The position numbers and the translations under genes are program-made. Shown piece after piece: positions 1 through 6,905 of a stretch of DNA of 19,529 bases. Numbering within the stretch: the first letter of the stretch is position 1; each line of letters begins with the position of its first letter. The stretch covers positions 1 through 19,529 of the forward strand of contig JBIKRF010000043.1 of the NCBI GenBank assembly GCA_044349305.1, in the 5' to 3' direction. This DNA comes from CAIZGX01 sp044349305. Its GTDB lineage: Bacteria; Bacteroidota; Bacteroidia; Flavobacteriales_D; Sanyastnellaceae. The notes below the pieces were generated by a model. It was given only the letters and a program-made list of their open reading frames with translations. It was not told the origin of the DNA and ran no database searches.

Positions 1-141
1 GGCGATAAAGCGTTACGTTACGCAATTAAAGCAGACGGAACCACAGACTACGAAAAGGTAGAGCAAGTAATTGATGTGTTCCGCGAGAAGCAAATTTTCC
101 AATTTAACATGGTGACTACTTTGGAATCTGGTTCCAAATAA
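1..141 (+). CDS. exbD: ExbD-family biopolymer transport protein, C-terminal end only
   Basis: This is the last 46 codons of a gene that begins before the window; the reading frame is open from base 1 and stops at TAA 139-141. The visible peptide (GDKALRYAIKADGTTDYEKV, then a helix ending QFNMVTTLES) matches the C-terminal periplasmic fold of ExbD/TolR proteins: a strand carrying 'D..A.Y', a helix, and a final strand with the hydrophobic 'FNMVT' pattern. ExbD works with ExbB in the inner membrane to pass proton-motive force to TonB. A second ExbD-like gene and tonB follow 25 bases downstream, the usual exbB-exbD-exbD-tonB order in Bacteroidota, so exbB is probably just upstream. The membrane segment and its key aspartate lie outside the window, so the assignment rests on the tail and the neighbours. 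Confidence 0.8.
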   Translation, partial: GDKALRYAIKADGTTDYEKVEQVIDVFREKQIFQFNMVTTLESGSK

Positions 142-166
142 TGCAACCGTATAGAACAAACATGTT

Positions 167-838
167 ATGGCAGAAATAATAGAAGGTGGTGGTGGCCACG
201 AAAAAGGCGGAAAAAAGAGACCCAAGAAGAGCCCGGTGCGCATGGATATGACGCCGATGGTAGATTTGGCGTTCCTTCTCTTGACCTTCTTCATCTTGGC
301 AACCTCACTGAGCAAACCAAAGACGTTAGAGATTGTCTATCCGAAAGAGGTAGAAAACAAAGACGATCAAACTAAATTGGATGATGATTTGGCAACAACC
401 ATTGTTGTAGGTGAAACCGACGATCAGATTTTCTATTACCATGGAAAATTTAGAAAGGACACTACAAAACTGGAAAAGTCAGATTTCTCGAAAGATGGAT
501 TGCGCGTAATGTTACTTGAAAGAAATAAAAAAGTAATTGAACGTGTAAATGCATTGAAAGATCAACAAAGAGAAGAGTTGAAAAATAGTGGGTCACGTGA
601 AGAAGATGAGAAAATCAATTTACGTTTTAAAGACTTGATTTCTGACGCAACAAACGACTCTTTAGCACCTTTCGTAATTGTGAAAACAATGCCAACCACC
701 AAGTGGAAGAACGTTGTGAATGCAATTGATGAATTGAACATTACTAACGTGAAGAAACGTGCCATTATGGACATGGAAGCACGTGAAGCGATGCTATTTC
801 TTTCACCAGAAAAAGTAGCAGAATTAAAATTGAAATGA
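167..838 (+). CDS. exbD: Second ExbD/TolR-family protein with an enlarged middle region
   Basis: A 223-residue inner-membrane protein. A glycine- and lysine-rich cytoplasmic N-terminus (residues 1-27) leads into the family signature 'RMDMTPMVDLAFLLLTFF' at about 25-42. This contains the conserved membrane aspartate D33, which in ExbD takes part in proton translocation. One transmembrane helix spans roughly 32-47. The C-terminal part (about 167-223, with FVIVKTMPTTKWKNVVNAID) resembles the periplasmic ExbD domain. ExbD proteins are usually about 130-200 residues. This one has about 100 charged residues (61-165) rich in K, E and D between the membrane segment and the C-terminal fold. It follows the first exbD by 25 bases and precedes tonB by 47, so the three are probably co-transcribed. 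The role is energy transduction to TonB. The inserted part has no function I recognise. Confidence 0.88.
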   Translation: MAEIIEGGGGHEKGGKKRPKKSPVRMDMTPMVDLAFLLLTFFILATSLSKPKTLEIVYPKEVENKDDQTKLDDDLATTIVVGETDDQIFYYHGKFRKDTTKLEKSDFSKDGLRVMLLERNKKVIERVNALKDQQREELKNSGSREEDEKINLRFKDLISDATNDSLAPFVIVKTMPTTKWKNVVNAIDELNITNVKKRAIMDMEAREAMLFLSPEKVAELKLK

Positions 839-885
839 ACGATTGATGTGTAGGCCTGTACTGCACATTATAAAAGCAAACCATT

Positions 886-1794
886 ATGTCAGCAGTAACT
901 GATTTTCTTAGCAACCACTCGGACCTAGTGGCTGTAGCAACAGCAGCAGCTGTGGTTACGTTCCTTGGTTTTGAAGCGGGCTGGAATAGCATTATGGCGT
1001 CGGATCGTAACGAGCAGGTATTCGAAAACAAAAACAAGGCTTATGGAGCGTACAGAATACGTTCTATGTACGGCGGAGTTTTAGCCATTGCGGTGTTCTC
1101 GGGTATTTTCTTGGTATCTGGTGCGTTAATCACTCCAGTGATTTTAGCCAAGGGCGAAAAGAAGGAAAAAGAGGTGAAGGTGGAAATGAACGCAGAAATG
1201 ATTGCGCCACCACCAACGGATCCAAACGAGCCGCCACCACCACCACCACCACCGCCACCACCGCCACCACCACCGCCGAGTGTGCGTCAAATTCAATTCA
1301 CTTCAATCGTTATTGAAGAGAACGTAGAGACACCTCCACCTTCTCAAGATAAATTGAAAGATGAAAAGATTGCAGACGAAACAACCGAAGGGGAAGACGG
1401 ACCAATGGGACCATCGGATGCAATAGCGGTTTATACGCCTGTCGATAACAAAAACGATAAAGTAGAAGCGCCTTTGACATTCGTTCAAGAGATGCCAGCT
1501 TATCCGGGTGGTGAGAAAGCGTTGTATGAGTTTTTGTACAACAATATTTCTTACCCAGAACAAGAGAAATCTCAGAACATCGAAGGAACTGTATTCGTAA
1601 ACTTCGTTGTTGAAAAAGACGGTACACCTTCGAACTTCACGGTAACTCGTGGTGTTGAAGGAGGAAAAGGATTAGATAGAGAGGCGTTAGCAGCTTGTAA
1701 GAAATTAGGCAAGTTTAATCCTGGAAAACAAAACGGGGTATCTCAACGCGTTTTCTTGACGATTCCGATTAAATTTACTCTTGCAGATAATTAA
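886..1794 (+). CDS. tonB: TonB-family energy transducer
   Basis: A 302-residue protein that links the ExbB-ExbD motor to TonB-dependent outer-membrane receptors. Residues 44-59 (QVFENKNKAYGAYRIR) are the N-terminal motif common in Bacteroidota TonB proteins. A transmembrane helix follows at about 62-86. Residues 87-200 form a charged, proline-rich periplasmic spacer with 16 consecutive prolines at 116-131. The TonB C-terminal domain covers about 205-298 (PAYPGGEKALYEFL, YPEQ, GTVFVNFVVEKDG, IPIKF). The start at 886 gives an extra N-terminal stretch (residues 1-36) with a second hydrophobic segment at about 13-30. An alternative start at ATG 994 (M37) would give the more usual shape, and neither start has a strong ribosome binding site. 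A hairpin terminator at 1812-1841 closes the unit. Confidence 0.9.
   Translation: MSAVTDFLSNHSDLVAVATAAAVVTFLGFEAGWNSIMASDRNEQVFENKNKAYGAYRIRSMYGGVLAIAVFSGIFLVSGALITPVILAKGEKKEKEVKVEMNAEMIAPPPTDPNEPPPPPPPPPPPPPPPPSVRQIQFTSIVIEENVETPPPSQDKLKDEKIADETTEGEDGPMGPSDAIAVYTPVDNKNDKVEAPLTFVQEMPAYPGGEKALYEFLYNNISYPEQEKSQNIEGTVFVNFVVEKDGTPSNFTVTRGVEGGKGLDREALAACKKLGKFNPGKQNGVSQRVFLTIPIKFTLADN
1231..1278 (+). repeat. CCA/CCG trinucleotide tract encoding 16 prolines
   Basis: Sixteen uninterrupted proline codons, eleven CCA and five CCG, inside the periplasmic spacer of TonB. Proline-rich spacers are normal in TonB and help it reach across the periplasm. A near-perfect triplet repeat like this can change length by slippage in steps of three bases without breaking the frame. 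Confidence 0.9.
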
Positions 1795-1811
1795 TCGATA
1801 AATACTTTTTG

Positions 1812-1841
1812 AAAAGGGTTGGCTTCGGCTGACCCTTTTTT
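1812..1841 (+). terminator. Intrinsic terminator after tonB
   Basis: An AAAA tract, then GGGTTGGC, a TTCG loop, GCTGACCC and a run of six T. The stem is eight base pairs including two G-U pairs, capped by a stable UUCG tetraloop, and the flanking A and T runs extend it. It begins 17 bases after the tonB stop and ends only 10 bases before the ATG of the next gene. Confidence 0.85.
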
Positions 1842-1851
1842 ATTTTTGAAT

Positions 1852-2892
1852 ATGCGCACATCGATTTTAGCTCTGTTTTTTCTGCTACTCATTCATGCAG
1901 GGAAATCGCAAACAACGTTTTCGTTCGATTACAACGGCACTACCCGTGAGTACATTTTATATACGCCTTCGAATATGCCTATTGGAAATAGACCATTGGT
2001 TTTCAATTTTCACGGATACACGAACAACATGAGTTTTCAGATGGGATATTCGGAAATGAATGCTGTTGCAGATGTGGGGAAGTTTTATGTTGTTTATCCA
2101 CAGGGATTACCTGACGCGAATGGAATTAATCACTGGAACGCATGGCAGGACCCTGCAGATGTAGATGATATTGGGTATATCAATGCGTTATTAGATTACC
2201 TTTTGGCAACAGAGTCCGTAGATTATCAGCGCGTATATTCATGCGGATTTTCGAATGGTGGAATATTTAGCTATGCATTGGCAGGGCAGTTGTCGGACCG
2301 ATTCGCAGCGATAGCCTCTGTTGCAGGAACTATGACTGAAGTAATGCTTCAGAATACGAATCCAACAAGTCCCGTTCCTACATTTCACATTCATGGAACA
2401 TTAGATCCCGTGGTTCCTTATGACGGTTCACTCGGACAATATCCAACATTCGGCGTTTTGACGAGCGTTTCAGAAACATTGAACTTTTGGAAAACAGAGG
2501 ATGGCTGTTCTTCCACTTCAACAAATAATATAGCGAACTCGAATCTATTTGATTTCTGCACCGCGAGTAAAACAATATACTCTGGCTGCGCTGAACATGA
2601 CAATTGGTATATTGAAATTTCTGGGGGAGGGCATACATGGCCGGGAACGACACCACTAACTGTTACCGGCGCGACTTGTCAGGATTTCGACGGAAGTCAA
2701 GAAATTTGGAATTTCTTTTCGGCGATAACTATGCCCCCAATGAGTGTAGAAGAAAATGCCAATGGGAAGAACGTTGTTCCGGTTGCATACTACGATTTAC
2801 AAGGCCGAGTTATTGAAAAAACTGAATTATGTCAAGGAATTTATATTGTTCGAATGAGTGACGGCTCTGCGAAAAAAATCAAACGCGAGTGA
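1852..2892 (+). CDS. Secreted polyhydroxybutyrate-depolymerase-like esterase with short T9SS-type tail
   Basis: A 346-residue alpha/beta-hydrolase of the PHB depolymerase / LpqC esterase type (COG3509-like). A Sec signal peptide covers residues 1-20 (MRTSILALFFLLLIHAGKSQ). The oxyanion-side motif FHG is at 53-55. The nucleophile is S134 in CGFSNGG, the acid is probably D185 in HGTLDPVVPY, and the catalytic histidine is H261 in GGGHTWPG. The end (about 312-346: YYDLQGRV, GIYIVRMSDG, KKIKRE) looks like the second half of a T9SS type A sorting domain, but the usual YPNP start of that domain is missing. The true substrate is unknown; polyesters and carbohydrate or feruloyl esters are all possible. 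An upstream in-frame TTG at 1819 lies in the terminator stem and would spoil the signal peptide, so ATG 1852 is chosen. The stop overlaps the rnhB start by one base. Confidence 0.85.
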   Translation: MRTSILALFFLLLIHAGKSQTTFSFDYNGTTREYILYTPSNMPIGNRPLVFNFHGYTNNMSFQMGYSEMNAVADVGKFYVVYPQGLPDANGINHWNAWQDPADVDDIGYINALLDYLLATESVDYQRVYSCGFSNGGIFSYALAGQLSDRFAAIASVAGTMTEVMLQNTNPTSPVPTFHIHGTLDPVVPYDGSLGQYPTFGVLTSVSETLNFWKTEDGCSSTSTNNIANSNLFDFCTASKTIYSGCAEHDNWYIEISGGGHTWPGTTPLTVTGATCQDFDGSQEIWNFFSAITMPPMSVEENANGKNVVPVAYYDLQGRVIEKTELCQGIYIVRMSDGSAKKIKRE

Positions 2893-3488
2893 TGCTTCCT
2901 TTTCACACAGATAGCCATGAAGCGGGCTTAGATGAAGCCGGAAGAGGCTGCTTAGCAGGCCCAGTCGTTGCGGCGGCTGTTATTCTTCCCGAAGGATTTT
3001 CACATCCTTGGCTGAACGACTCAAAGCAAATGAGCAAGAGGCACCGCGATGAATTGCGCGTTATTATTGAGCAAGAGGCTATAGCTTGGAACGTACAATT
3101 TGTTTCGCCACAAGAAATTGATCAGTTGAATATTCTTCGTGCTTCAATTACTGCAATGCAACGCGCAACGTTGAAGCTAAAAGTTAAACCCAACCATCTT
3201 TTAGTAGATGGAAATCGGTTTTATACGCTGGACGGTTATTCGCATACTTGCATGGTTAAAGGCGATGCACGCTTTCTAAACATAGCTGCAGCTTCTGTTT
3301 TGGCGAAGACTCATCGCGATGAATTCATGCTGAATCTGCACGAGAAATTTCCTTATTATGCCTGGGATCGAAATATGGGATATCCCACAAAGGCTCACAG
3401 AGCGGCAATTTCAGAAATGGGCCCATGTGAACACCACCGAATGACCTTTGCTCTTTTACCAAAGCAGTTGCAAATAGAAGCGCTTTGA
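2892..3488 (+). CDS. rnhB: Ribonuclease HII
   Basis: A 198-residue cytoplasmic endonuclease that cuts the RNA strand of RNA-DNA hybrids and removes single ribonucleotides misplaced in DNA. The family motifs are complete: GLDEAGRGCLAGPVVAAAV at 12-30 with D14 and E15, VDGN with D106, and VKGDARFLNIAAASVLAK at 122-139 with D125. These four acidic residues match the metal-binding set of the family (D16, E17, D108 and D126 in the E. coli enzyme). MGYPTKAHR at 162-170 is also typical. Length is normal. The ATG at 2892 shares a base with the TGA of the esterase gene (TGATG), which suggests coupled translation. The GTG three bases earlier adds one residue and is less likely. lptB follows after 16 bases. 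Confidence 0.96.
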   Translation: MLPFHTDSHEAGLDEAGRGCLAGPVVAAAVILPEGFSHPWLNDSKQMSKRHRDELRVIIEQEAIAWNVQFVSPQEIDQLNILRASITAMQRATLKLKVKPNHLLVDGNRFYTLDGYSHTCMVKGDARFLNIAAASVLAKTHRDEFMLNLHEKFPYYAWDRNMGYPTKAHRAAISEMGPCEHHRMTFALLPKQLQIEAL

Positions 3489-3504
3489 TGCCTATTTTCG
3501 CATT

Positions 3505-4239
3505 ATGCAGTTACGGGCTGAAAACATTCAGAAAATATACGGAAAGCGAACCGTTGTGAAAGACGTGTCGTTCCATGTTGAACAAGGTGAAATTGTTGGT
3601 CTGCTTGGCCCGAATGGCGCGGGTAAAACAACAAGTTTCTATATGGTTACCGGATTGATTCAACCAAATCGAGGAAAGGTGCTTCTTGATGAAACCGAGA
3701 TTACGCATATGCCCATGTTCAAACGTGCGAAAATGGGTGTGGGTTATTTACCTCAAGAAGCGTCCATTTTCCGCTCACTTTCTGTTGAAGACAATATTAA
3801 GGCAGTACTCGAATTGACGGGGCTTTCAAAGAAAGAACAGAACGAGAAGCTCGATGCTCTATTGGAAGAATTTGGGCTAACTGAAAGAAGAAAATACATT
3901 GGTCATCACCTCAGTGGAGGCGAGCGAAGAAGAACAGAAATCGCGCGTGCGTTGGCCACAGATCCGAAGTTTATTTTGTTAGATGAACCCTTTGCAGGCG
4001 TTGATCCCATTGCCGTTGAAGACATTCAACGTATTGTTTGGAAGCTGAAAGAGCGCAACATTGGAATTCTTATTACGGACCACAATGTGCAGGAAACACT
4101 AACGATTACCGATCGCGCGTACCTTTTGTACGACGGAAATATTTTGAAGTCGGGAAGTGCCGAAGAATTGGCTTCCGACGAGCAAGTGCGTCGTGTTTAT
4201 TTGGGACAAAACTTTGTCTTAAGAGCCCGAAAAGAATAA
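3505..4239 (+). CDS. lptB: LPS export ABC transporter ATP-binding protein LptB
   Basis: A 244-residue cytoplasmic ATPase that powers LptFG to extract lipopolysaccharide from the inner membrane into the Lpt bridge. The motifs in order are: Walker A GPNGAGKT (35-42), Q-loop at Q84 in GYLPQEASIF, ABC signature LSGGE (136-140), Walker B FILLDEPFAGVDP (156-168) and switch histidine H193 in TDHNVQETL. The 'YLPQEASIFR.L..EDN' and 'LDEPFAGVDPIAVEDIQ' stretches, the full-domain length and the absence of membrane segments are all typical of LptB rather than of a general importer ATPase. No other lpt genes are in the window, which is common because lptB is often unlinked in Bacteroidota. It probably shares a transcript with the esterase gene and rnhB. 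A hairpin follows immediately. Confidence 0.95.
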   Translation: MQLRAENIQKIYGKRTVVKDVSFHVEQGEIVGLLGPNGAGKTTSFYMVTGLIQPNRGKVLLDETEITHMPMFKRAKMGVGYLPQEASIFRSLSVEDNIKAVLELTGLSKKEQNEKLDALLEEFGLTERRKYIGHHLSGGERRRTEIARALATDPKFILLDEPFAGVDPIAVEDIQRIVWKLKERNIGILITDHNVQETLTITDRAYLLYDGNILKSGSAEELASDEQVRRVYLGQNFVLRARKE

Positions 4240-4262
4240 GCCCCCGAGAATCTCGAGGGCTT
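4238..4262. terminator. Hairpin terminator between convergent lptB and sod genes
   Basis: AAGCCC-C-CGAG / AAT loop / CTCG-A-GGGCTT: a ten-pair stem with one internal C-A mismatch, sitting between the lptB stop (its AA is part of the stem) and the 3' end of the convergent sod gene at 4283. On the + strand a T-rich but interrupted tract (TTAATTATTT) follows. On the - strand the tract after the stem is shorter. It probably acts for lptB and may also act for the opposite gene. Confidence 0.75.
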
Positions 4263-4282
4263 AATTATTTCAGTTGGAAGAA

Positions 4283-4882
4283 TTACTTCGCGCTGTTGTA
4301 GCGAGCTTCAACCACTTCCCAATTAATTACATTGAAAAAAGCTTGAATGTAATCTGGACGTCTGTTCTGATAGTTCAGGTAGTACGCATGTTCCCAAACG
4401 TCTAAACCTAAAATTGGAAATCCAGAGCAACCAACTCCTGGCATCAATGGATTGTCTTGATTTGGTGTTGAACACACTTCAAGTTTTCCGTCTTTCACAC
4501 ACAACCAAGCCCAGCCAGAACCGAAGCGTGTCATTGCAGCTTTCACGAACAAATCTTTGAATGCATCGAATGATCCGAAAGCCTCGTTAATAGTGGCTTC
4601 CATAGTTGGAGTCACTTTTCCACCATTTGGTGAAAGAAGTTCCCAAAATAAGTTGTGATTGTAGAATCCACCGCCGTTGTTTCTAACTGCAGCATTATCG
4701 AAACCTTTCACCATAACTTCTTCGATAGAAAGATTTTCTAAATCGGTTCCAGCAATAGCGTTGTTTAGGTTAGTAGTGTATGCAGCGTGATGCTTGCTGT
4801 GGTGAATTTCCATGGTACGCGCATCGATATGTGGTTCAAGTGCGTCGTATGAATAAGGTAGATTTGGTAGTTCGAATGACAT
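4283..4882 (-). CDS. sodA: Superoxide dismutase, Mn-type (Fe/Mn family)
   Basis: A 199-residue cytoplasmic enzyme converting superoxide to oxygen and hydrogen peroxide. The start MSFELPNLPYSYDALEPHID is the classic family N-terminus. The metal ligands are H27 (TMEIHHSKHH), H76 (GGGFYNHNLFW), D161 and H165 (LDVWEHAYYL). Glycine rather than glutamine before NHNLFW, together with NQD at 141-143, points to the manganese or cambialistic subgroup; iron-type enzymes carry a glutamine in the first region. It resembles E. coli SodA over its whole length (RFGSGWAWL, DVWEHAYYL, QNRRPDYI). An in-frame ATG 27 bases upstream would add nine non-family residues, so the downstream start is preferred. There is no signal peptide. 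It is transcribed divergently from mreB from a shared 137-base gap. Confidence 0.96.
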   Translation of the reverse strand: MSFELPNLPYSYDALEPHIDARTMEIHHSKHHAAYTTNLNNAIAGTDLENLSIEEVMVKGFDNAAVRNNGGGFYNHNLFWELLSPNGGKVTPTMEATINEAFGSFDAFKDLFVKAAMTRFGSGWAWLCVKDGKLEVCSTPNQDNPLMPGVGCSGFPILGLDVWEHAYYLNYQNRRPDYIQAFFNVINWEVVEARYNSAK

Positions 4883-4895
4883 AGTTATTTTTTTG

Positions 4896-4924
4896 CGAAA
4901 ATAACCCAAAACAAACGCTACAAA
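4896..4924 (-). promoter_or_regulatory. Probable sod promoter, Bacteroidota type
   Basis: Read on the minus strand this is TTTG, 17 bases, then TATTTTCG, close to the Bacteroidota pattern of TTTG (-33) and TAnnTTTG (-7). The -7 element differs at one position. It ends 13 bases before the sod start codon, implying a very short leader. The assignment is by pattern only. Confidence 0.5.
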
Positions 4925-4941
4925 AAAATTCTTCGCAATTC

Positions 4942-4971
4942 GTTGGAAAGCTTGTCTCGCGCTTATCTTTG
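4942..4971 (+). promoter_or_regulatory. Probable promoter of the mreB operon, Bacteroidota type
   Basis: GTTG at 4942-4945, an 18-base spacer, then TATCTTTG at 4964-4971, which matches the Bacteroidota -7 consensus TAnnTTTG fully. The -33 element matches TTTG in three of four positions. The predicted start of transcription is about 40 bases upstream of the mreB ATG at 5020, a normal leader length. It diverges from the sod promoter, with 17 bases between the two. Confidence 0.6.
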
Positions 4972-5019
4972 TAGCTTATCGAAGCGTTTTCAATTAACCG
5001 ATTTTAAAGAAGGAAAAGC

Positions 5020-6045
5020 ATGGGACTTTTTAGTTTCCTAACACAAGAAATTGCCATTGACTTAGGTACGGCAAACACAATCATTATCATGAACGATAAG
5101 GTTGTTGTAGATGAACCATCAATCATTGCTCGCGACCGAGTTTCAGGTAGAACTGTTGCCGTTGGACGCTTAGCGCAACAAATGCATGGTAAAACTCACG
5201 AGAACATTAAGACAATTCGCCCGTTGAAAGATGGTGTAATTGCCGATTTCCACGCTGCTGAGGATATGATCAAGGGGTTAATCAAAATGATCAACAAGGG
5301 TGGAAAAATGTTTCAACCTTCATTGAGAATGGTAATTTGTATTCCATCGGGTATTACTGAAGTTGAAAAGCGTGCAGTAAAAGATTCGGCGGAACATGCT
5401 GGGGCGAAAGAAGTTTATTTGATACACGAGCCAATGGCTGCGGCAATTGGTATTGGTGTTGACGTTGAAGAGCCAATGGGTAATATGATCATTGATATCG
5501 GAGGTGGTACTTCTGAGATCGCGGTTATCGCATTGGGTGGTATTGTAACAGATAAAAACATTCGTGTAGCTGGAGATGAACTTACACAAGACATCGAAGA
5601 CTACATGCGTCGTCACCACAACATTTTAATTGGTGAGCGTACAGCAGAACAAATTAAAATTGAAGTCGGTGCTGCTATCGACGATTTAGAAGTCCCTCCT
5701 GCGGATTACAGTGTGCGCGGTCGTGACTTGGTTACTGGTGTTCCAAAAGAGATCATGGTATCTTACAAAGAAATTGCTCATGCGTTGAACAAATCAATTT
5801 CAAAAATTGAAGAGGCAATCATGAGTTGTTTGGAAAATACTCCTCCCGAATTGTCTGCAGATATTTTCAAGACAGGTATTTATTTAGCGGGTGGTGGTGC
5901 GTTGCTTCGTGGCTTAGATGTTCGTATCAATCGTAAAACGAAATTACCTGTTCATGTGGCAGACGATCCGTTGCGTGCAGTAGCGAGAGGTACAGGAATT
6001 GCGTTGAAGAACATCAACCGTTTCCAATTCTTAATGCGCGAGTAA
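5020..6045 (+). CDS. mreB: Rod shape-determining protein MreB
   Basis: A 341-residue actin homologue that forms filaments under the inner membrane and directs the elongation machinery (the Rod complex). The phosphate-1 loop DLGTANT is at 14-20, phosphate-2 DIGGGTSE at 159-166 and the adenosine motif LAGGGALLRG at 289-298. E137 in HEPMAAAIG is the likely catalytic-loop glutamate. The N-terminal MGLFSFLTQE is a typical membrane-binding amphipathic start. Length is standard (about 340). It is the first gene of a five-gene rod operon, with mreC following after 20 bases. A good -7 element is seen upstream at 4964-4971. A possible small hairpin lies in the gap to mreC. Confidence 0.98.
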   Translation: MGLFSFLTQEIAIDLGTANTIIIMNDKVVVDEPSIIARDRVSGRTVAVGRLAQQMHGKTHENIKTIRPLKDGVIADFHAAEDMIKGLIKMINKGGKMFQPSLRMVICIPSGITEVEKRAVKDSAEHAGAKEVYLIHEPMAAAIGIGVDVEEPMGNMIIDIGGGTSEIAVIALGGIVTDKNIRVAGDELTQDIEDYMRRHHNILIGERTAEQIKIEVGAAIDDLEVPPADYSVRGRDLVTGVPKEIMVSYKEIAHALNKSISKIEEAIMSCLENTPPELSADIFKTGIYLAGGGALLRGLDVRINRKTKLPVHVADDPLRAVARGTGIALKNINRFQFLMRE

Positions 6046-6065
6046 TTCGTTAACACGAAAGCAGA

Positions 6066-6905
6066 ATGGGTAATCTTTTGGCATTGTTGCAACGATTTCA
6101 CGTGCTTTTGTTGTTCCTAGTACTTCAAGTTTTCTCACTCATTGTTTTGTTTTCTGAAAACAATTTTCACCGAAAAGAATTTATTCGACACAGTTCTGAT
6201 TTTGCAGGATACATCTATGAGAAGCGTGATGAGTTCACGAGCTATTTGAGACTTGCAGAAATCAATGATCAGTTGGCGATTGAAAACGCAGCTTTGCGTA
6301 GCTTACTTCCAGAAAATTATATTACTTCTGATACCGCAACGTTTAAAGCGCAAGGTGTGCGCCAGCAATTTACCTATACCCCCGCGAAAGTTGTGAATGC
6401 GACAGTTAGTCGTAAACGGAATTACCTCACATTGAATAAGGGATACGCTGAAGGCATTGGCATTGAGATGGGTGTTATTGCGAATGGAAGTATTGTAGGA
6501 ATTGTGAGCAGTGTGAGTGAGAATTATTCGATTGTCATGCCTGTTCTTCACACGAAATTTCAAGGTTCTGTTAAGATGAAAGGAACCGGAGAATTTGGAA
6601 TTTTAGAGTGGCCTGGTGGAGATCCTCTGTTTGCTTTCGTAAAAGAAATTCCAAAACACGTTTATGTGAACGTGGGTGATACAGTTGTTACCACAGGGTT
6701 TTCAAGTCACTTCCCTGAGGGAATGTTAATCGGAAGTGTAGAAGCTCTTGAAGACAAACCCGAAGAAAATTTCCATCGAATAAAAGTGAAATTAGCGACC
6801 GACTACCGAAAGGTCGCGTGGGTTCAAGTGGTAAAGAATCTTCAGAAAATGGAGATTGACTCTCTTCAACAACAACAAATCATAGCAGACGGAGGAGAAG
6901 AATGA
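6066..6905 (+). CDS. mreC: Rod shape-determining protein MreC
   Basis: A 279-residue inner-membrane protein with most of its mass in the periplasm. It activates the PBP2-RodA pair and ties it to MreB. A single transmembrane helix spans about 12-30. A helical, probably coiled-coil section at about 45-80 precedes the beta-rich MreC domain (about 105-255), recognised by VNATVSRKRNYLTLNKGYAEG, MGVIANGSIVGIVSSVSEN, and the VGDTVVTTGFSSHFPEG stretch with its GxxSxxFP(E/K)G motif. Length is normal. Its TGA overlaps the mreD start as ATGA, a sign of translational coupling. The end is glutamine- and acid-rich (SLQQQQIIADGGEE). Confidence 0.95.
   Translation: MGNLLALLQRFHVLLLFLVLQVFSLIVLFSENNFHRKEFIRHSSDFAGYIYEKRDEFTSYLRLAEINDQLAIENAALRSLLPENYITSDTATFKAQGVRQQFTYTPAKVVNATVSRKRNYLTLNKGYAEGIGIEMGVIANGSIVGIVSSVSENYSIVMPVLHTKFQGSVKMKGTGEFGILEWPGGDPLFAFVKEIPKHVYVNVGDTVVTTGFSSHFPEGMLIGSVEALEDKPEENFHRIKVKLATDYRKVAWVQVVKNLQKMEIDSLQQQQIIADGGEE

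Noticed and set aside
1231..1278. The CCA/CCG repeat considered as a CRISPR-like or satellite array
   Set aside because: There are no spacers; it is a simple proline codon run in frame within the TonB spacer.
1841..1848. TATTTTTG, a perfect match to the Bacteroidota -7 consensus just before the esterase ATG
   Set aside because: Transcription would begin at or after the start codon, and the nearest TTTG is 29 bases upstream. It is the T tract of the terminator.
1819..1851. An upstream in-frame TTG start that would lengthen the esterase by 11 residues
   Set aside because: It lies inside the terminator stem and would place polar residues before a clear signal peptide that starts at ATG 1852.
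4038..4301. An 87-codon open frame overlapping the end of lptB in another frame
   Set aside because: It is a shadow of lptB with no family resemblance, and it runs through the terminator hairpin.
4883..4909. A longer superoxide dismutase start adding nine residues
   Set aside because: The extra residues do not belong to the family, whose N-terminus begins exactly at the downstream methionine, and the extension would overlap the likely promoter.
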